A DNA stretch of 64,000 nt, from positions 11,988,676 through 12,052,675 of the forward strand of contig JAMKCF010000008.1 in assembly GCA_023634235.1 (NCBI GenBank), written 5' to 3'. Origin of the DNA: Pisaster brevispinus (Eukaryota; Echinodermata; Asteroidea; Forcipulatida; Asteriidae). The notes under the pieces are model-generated. The model was not told where the DNA came from and did no database searches. It worked only from the letters and a program-made list of their open reading frames with translations. Position numbers and translations under genes: made by a program. Each line of letters starts with the position of its first letter. Position 1 is the first letter of the stretch. Below are positions 59,721-64,000 of the stretch, piece by piece.

Positions 59721-61703
59721 CAAGTTTATTCGAAGATGGTCTCATTTAATTACGACATACGGTAGTTCTTTCATGAGTCATGACACGTCATAATAGGAGG
59801 GTCATACATTGAAAGAAAAACTAAGTGTAATATTTTCAGTCGAAAGCTTATTAATTTGTTATACAGATAGGCCTTAGGATGCAGTATGATGCTTACGATA
59901 GTCTGTTTTGCGAGTAAAAATGTTGCCAGTCCCGCTGCCATCCAAGCGTAGCATTTCAGCGAGTTAAACAAAAATAACGGCATTTTCAATTGCTATTACA
60001 GAAAGGGTCAGTTTGCAGCTGGAGTGCACCTGATATCAAACAAAAATTAGAGTAAAAATACTAATAGTCAGCAGAGCAAGGCCTAGCCGCAGTTTTAACA
60101 TTACGGCGTACCATTTCAGTATTGTAACGATTCGAGGTCCCTATAATAAAGTGTATCTTGAACCCTATACGTGTCGTTGTCCTAGAAGTTTCGGGGAGGA
60201 TGTTTACAACTCTTTAATATACAGCAGACTTGATGAAATAATAAACTCGTTCAGTCGGAGGTTCCAATTTCTATGTGTAATACTTTATTCAGTCATTAAA
60301 ATGTACATAGAGCCCTCTCTTGATTTAATAGGTTGAACTCTGCATGCCAAGTTCGCTCGGCCCCAGCGGCCTATCCAGGACTGCTGGGATGGGCTAATCA
60401 GCTTGCACAGATTCTTGTTTAGGAAGTACGTCATGCAGCAGTGCTTGCAGTGTGCGTATGATGCATGATGGGACTGAGCATTAACCAATGAGCGTGCTTG
60501 ATACGTTTGCCCATCCCAGCGCCTTTGGTTTTAAGGCAAGGCGCTGGGGACGAGCAAACACGCCAAGGTCATCTTGGTAAAATATTACTTTATACAAGAA
60601 TAGAATAGCAACCAGTCCGCTGAATTATAATTGTATTGGAATGATCGCACGAAACAGTTTTGGTAGTCGTGGCTGAGTGCGCATCATCTAATAGTGTAAG
60701 TTATAAGAGTATCTTGTGTTTCTTTGTCGCTGACATCTGTGTTGTTTACATCTTCAGGTCTTTGGTCTTGTAAGCGTCGTACCCGTCTGGAAGACTGAGC
60801 CCTGAGCTTAAGTTTTCATCGCTTTATATAGCCTAGAAGAAATGCGCTTCACGCAGCTTGCCTAAACCAGGGAACTGATTGGTTAACATGAAAATAATAA
60901 GAACATATTATGTAAACCCATTCGGTAGCCTGCGCGTTTTCAGTTTGTCAGCGTGCGCAAACGCGCACGCGAACGCACCGTCCAAATCACGCAACCAAAT
61001 GTGTGAACACTCAGTTTATAAATATAAAGGGAAAAAGCAATGAATTAGCAGGACATTATAAATAAGAGATAATTTAAATGTCTCAACAACTCTATAATAA
61101 GGTTAAGCAAAAAGCAGAATAATTGACACGACGAAAGTTCGTTCTGGCTGTTTTTTAAGTCATGGGTACCAGGCCAACACATGGTGAACTTGAAACTTAT
61201 GATCATTCTTGCTGTTTTGTCAGTAGTCAAGACTGCTTAGAACGACACGATGAATTCTGGAGCGTGTCCATCCGTCAGGGGCAGGGGGTGATTGTCATCA
61301 GCTTGCTGTCAACTCCTCGGCGCCGCTCCTCGGCGCCATTTGGCAACAAACTCGGCCGCCGAAAATGAGGCAATGGGGTTTGTTCCTGACCACCTTACCC
61401 GATGATAAGCCGCCAGTCGCTGGGGTGTGGATCGGCTACACTGCCGGTGCTATGAATTGCTGGGGGATATTGCTTGGGGGGGGGGGTGAGTTTGTCAGTG
61501 GTGGGGTCATACTTTTATTTTGGAAGGGGACGTTACAGGGGGCCACTATCCTCTTAGGTTCTTGGAATTTTGTGCCCGCGATAGCCATCCCAATCGCGAT
61601 CGTTCACTAAATTACACTATACAAACACGCATTTTCCTCTTGTTCCCCCTTTTTGGTCTATTTTTGTTAGCAATATCGCGATTTTTTTTCGTGGGGGCAC
61701 CTG

Positions 61704-61725
61704 TGGGGGGGGGGGGGGGGGGGGC
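61704..61725. repeat. Poly-G tract
   Basis: About 20 consecutive G. A shorter run is at 61478-61485. Confidence 0.9.
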
Positions 61726-61797
61726 ACTGGAAATTTGTAGGTGGCACGTCACCCCCTAGGCCCACCCCTGGCTACGCCACTGAATGAAGGAAATGAA

Positions 61798-62128
61798 AAG
61801 CCGGCCTCAGGTCGACCTACGATGTTCTTGCGCCCGCAACAAATCGTCGGCAACGCGCAGACAAAATATGCTCAGGTCACAACAACAGAGAAACCGTGCG
61901 ACCGTCGGGATCACGTCGTGCAAGTTGAAATTGTTCTACTCTTGCGACTGTTAATTTTTTCGAGCGGCGACTGTTTCCGATTGTCTTAAAATCATCGCAG
62001 TTACGCTCAGGTCGTAAATAATCGCCGACTGAAAAGTTCCCGATGGTCTTAGCTCAGGCGCAGTGTGATCCTGAAAAGTCGGTCGCCAACAGTTTTTTGT
62101 TGACGCAAGGTCGACCTGAGGCCGGCTT
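61798..62128. mobile_element. MITE with perfect 21-bp TIRs, CpG-rich
   Basis: Both ends carry AAGCCGGCCTCAGGTCGACC in inverted orientation (21 bp perfect). The 331-bp interior is CpG-rich and non-coding. No clear target duplication. Confidence 0.85.
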
Positions 62129-62621
62129 AAGGAAAGCGCACGATTGCTAAAGTGGCGGGGCGGCGTAAGCCCGAGCCCAAGCCCAAGCCGTGGTATACAC
62201 CTTTATCATGGTGCGGCCATCTTGATTTTCTCCCATTCAAATCAATGCAACCAAACTGAGGCTAGAAGGAGAAATAGTCTGGTTCCTATATTGTACAATG
62301 AATATTAGCATTCAATACCGTGATTGGATACAAGGAACATGACCAAGATGGTGGCAGCATGATAATGGTCTATAGAATAGGGTCACAGATCTCTACAGCC
62401 TGCATGCCAGGAAGAATCACCACCAGTGCGGGAGGCGGTTGTAGCGCCGCCACGCGTTCACAATAAATATTTCACGCACGCGCGTAAGGTTTGTTCCACA
62501 TCACACATTCCATATCATTGGAATGGCATTGTACAGTGTGTGTAATGCTTTACTGTATGAAAAGTACTTTCCAGATTCTTTTGTTGTAGCCTATTTATGC
62601 CGTTTATCGGCCATTTTGGAC

Positions 62622-62682
62622 ATGAACTGTATTCTAGCATCTTTGTTATTCGTGATCGTTCTGACCTCTGGAGTATTCGCAG
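62622..62682 (+). CDS. First coding exon of a secreted or membrane protein (partial; leaves window)
   Basis: ATG opens MNCILASLLFVIVLTSGVFA, a textbook signal peptide with a hydrophobic core and small residues before the cleavage site, followed by a phase-1 donor G|GTAAAG. Phase-1 junctions after a signal peptide are typical of secreted animal proteins. The frame stays open upstream to another ATG at 62523, so the start is not certain. I found no second exon before 64000, so the identity is unknown. Confidence 0.5.
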
Positions 62683-64000
62683 GTAAAGTTTTACATGTGC
62701 TTGCCGCACCTCAAGAAAACAGTAAACATGCTTCGGGACATCATAAGCGTGCTTTGCTTGAGTCAATTTAGGCCAATTAATTTTCAATCAGGATCTCACT
62801 AACAAAACTTCAAAAGGATCTAATTTTTGGCTAAATTGTATGTTTTTTTAAACGCCAAGATAGTCACCACCTAAAGATGGCAAAGTCGTGCGAAATCTGC
62901 AGATTTTTGTAAAAACATATTGCATTTAAACTGCGATACACAAAATAAACTGGTTTATTTGACCTGCGTTAATATTGTTCTCCCTCTGTGGTTTTAATAA
63001 TTGGAAATTACCAACAAAACTGCTATAGTTGAGATTCTTGATAAAGTTGTAACTTGAATCACCCTGGTACAACAGGTAAAACTTGAGAATAGGCGAAAAC
63101 AACCCCCCAAAAAGCAAGCACAAACAAATAGTTTCAAAATGGATAAAATTGGAAGTAATACACACAGTATAGGTCAAAAAAGTAGGCCACAAAACGCATT
63201 GTGGAAGGTTGTTATAGCTAGGGGCCATATACAAAAAAAACACTTTGAAAAAACAAATAATAATTGTAAAAAAATTATATCTATGATCACCCCTTTTCAC
63301 ATGAACATGCCCGATTTCGTTCAAAGAGCAACAACTTTTTCAGACGCCATTATAGAATGCATTCGGTATTGGTCTTACTAGATCTTATCACACAAGAGGC
63401 AACATTTTCAGGCATCTCGGATACATGAAGCATGCATCAAAAACCAACCAACCAACCAAACAAACAAACAAAACAAATCAACAACAAATATGATTGGATG
63501 TGTTGTATTTAACTTTGCATTACCTCGTGTGACATGGTTCTTCGCAGAAGGAAATTATGCTTTAATATTTTGCCACCTTATTAAAAGATTTCATTTAGGG
63601 ACTGGTTACCATAACCAATAAATTCCAATGAGCAATATCAACTCAGTCAGGCCGACAAAATATCTCGAGTTAAGTGTAAGACTAACCGTGTTAAAATAGT
63701 CCAATCCCTTTTTGTTAACAACAATACTGTTTCATAAACTGTTTGTATTGTGGTTTTTTGAACCTCAAAGATCAACTTGAAGAAAACACTAAAACAAATT
63801 TGACCCTTTGTATTTGTTTACTATGTGTTTCGTTATTATTTTGTCGAAGTTTGAAGTTTTCTGCGCTGCAGTTTTGCTGACACTTTGATCAGCTGATTTT
63901 TTTTTTTCGGAGATGCCTTTTTGCATGTAATAATACGAACGGACGTTTGTGTGGGGCTAACAAAAAATGCCCAGCGTTACACTGATCAAAATGTATTTCT
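62683..64000. other. Probable first intron of the plus-strand gene
   Basis: AT-rich DNA with no recognisable second exon, SINE or MITE. Confidence 0.4.

Larger units (their letters stand above)
59720..62621. other. Intergenic DNA right of chromodomain gene
   Basis: CpG-containing segments near 60355-60560, 60930-60980 and 61310-61360, poly-G tracts, and the 61798 MITE. No supported exon. May include the promoter of the plus-strand gene at 62622. Confidence 0.5.

Noticed and set aside
61365..61759. Overlapping plus-strand frames near the poly-G runs
   Set aside because: Gly-rich translations of homopolymer DNA with no domain. Homopolymer length is also unreliable.

Overview
This is a eukaryotic, animal-type genomic window. 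It has many short coding exons bounded by GT/AG introns, abundant tRNA-derived SINEs, inverted-repeat MITE-like elements, fragments of non-LTR and hAT elements, and minisatellites. The proteins and repeat mix fit a marine deuterostome invertebrate. A sea star or related echinoderm is my best inference, not something the sequence proves.

Almost three quarters of the window is one minus-strand gene, the exocyst subunit EXOC2/Sec5. I traced 27 coding exons from the start codon at 45805 to the stop at 1554. Every splice phase closes, giving 2841 nt, or 946 residues plus stop; the human protein is about 924 residues. The N-terminal IPT/TIG Ral-binding domain is in exons 1-2 and the Sec5 helical body fills the rest. 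A possible upstream exon near 47264-47286 would join in frame.

Inside the 12.7-kb EXOC2 intron between exons 9 and 8 (20208-32912) lies a complete second gene on the same strand. It has four exons (26229-30701) and encodes a 330-residue secreted fibrinogen-related lectin with signal peptide, coiled coil and fibrinogen-like domain. The domain lacks the usual calcium loop. A decayed duplicate of its second exon sits in its first intron.

Upstream of EXOC2, also on the minus strand, 55579-59399 encodes a three-exon, 192-residue protein not obviously matched by any family architecture I know. It has an N-terminal chromodomain with an intact aromatic cage, a basic/Ser/Thr linker and a single C-terminal membrane segment four residues from the end. 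This looks like a tail-anchored chromatin reader and is the most interesting protein here. At the right edge a plus-strand exon (62622-62682) encodes a signal peptide and probably starts a gene that leaves the window.

The rest is introns and intergenic DNA full of repeats. These include a 60-bp minisatellite (4418-5095), a 75-bp satellite with higher-order G-A-A variant order (17123-18022), a CCCAAG hexamer array (9076-9312), three SINE families, several MITE families with terminal inverted repeats, an AGGTCA-rich degenerate array (38421-38630), a 37-bp near-perfect hairpin (14994-15082) and a palindrome-rich fold-back element (51109-51452).
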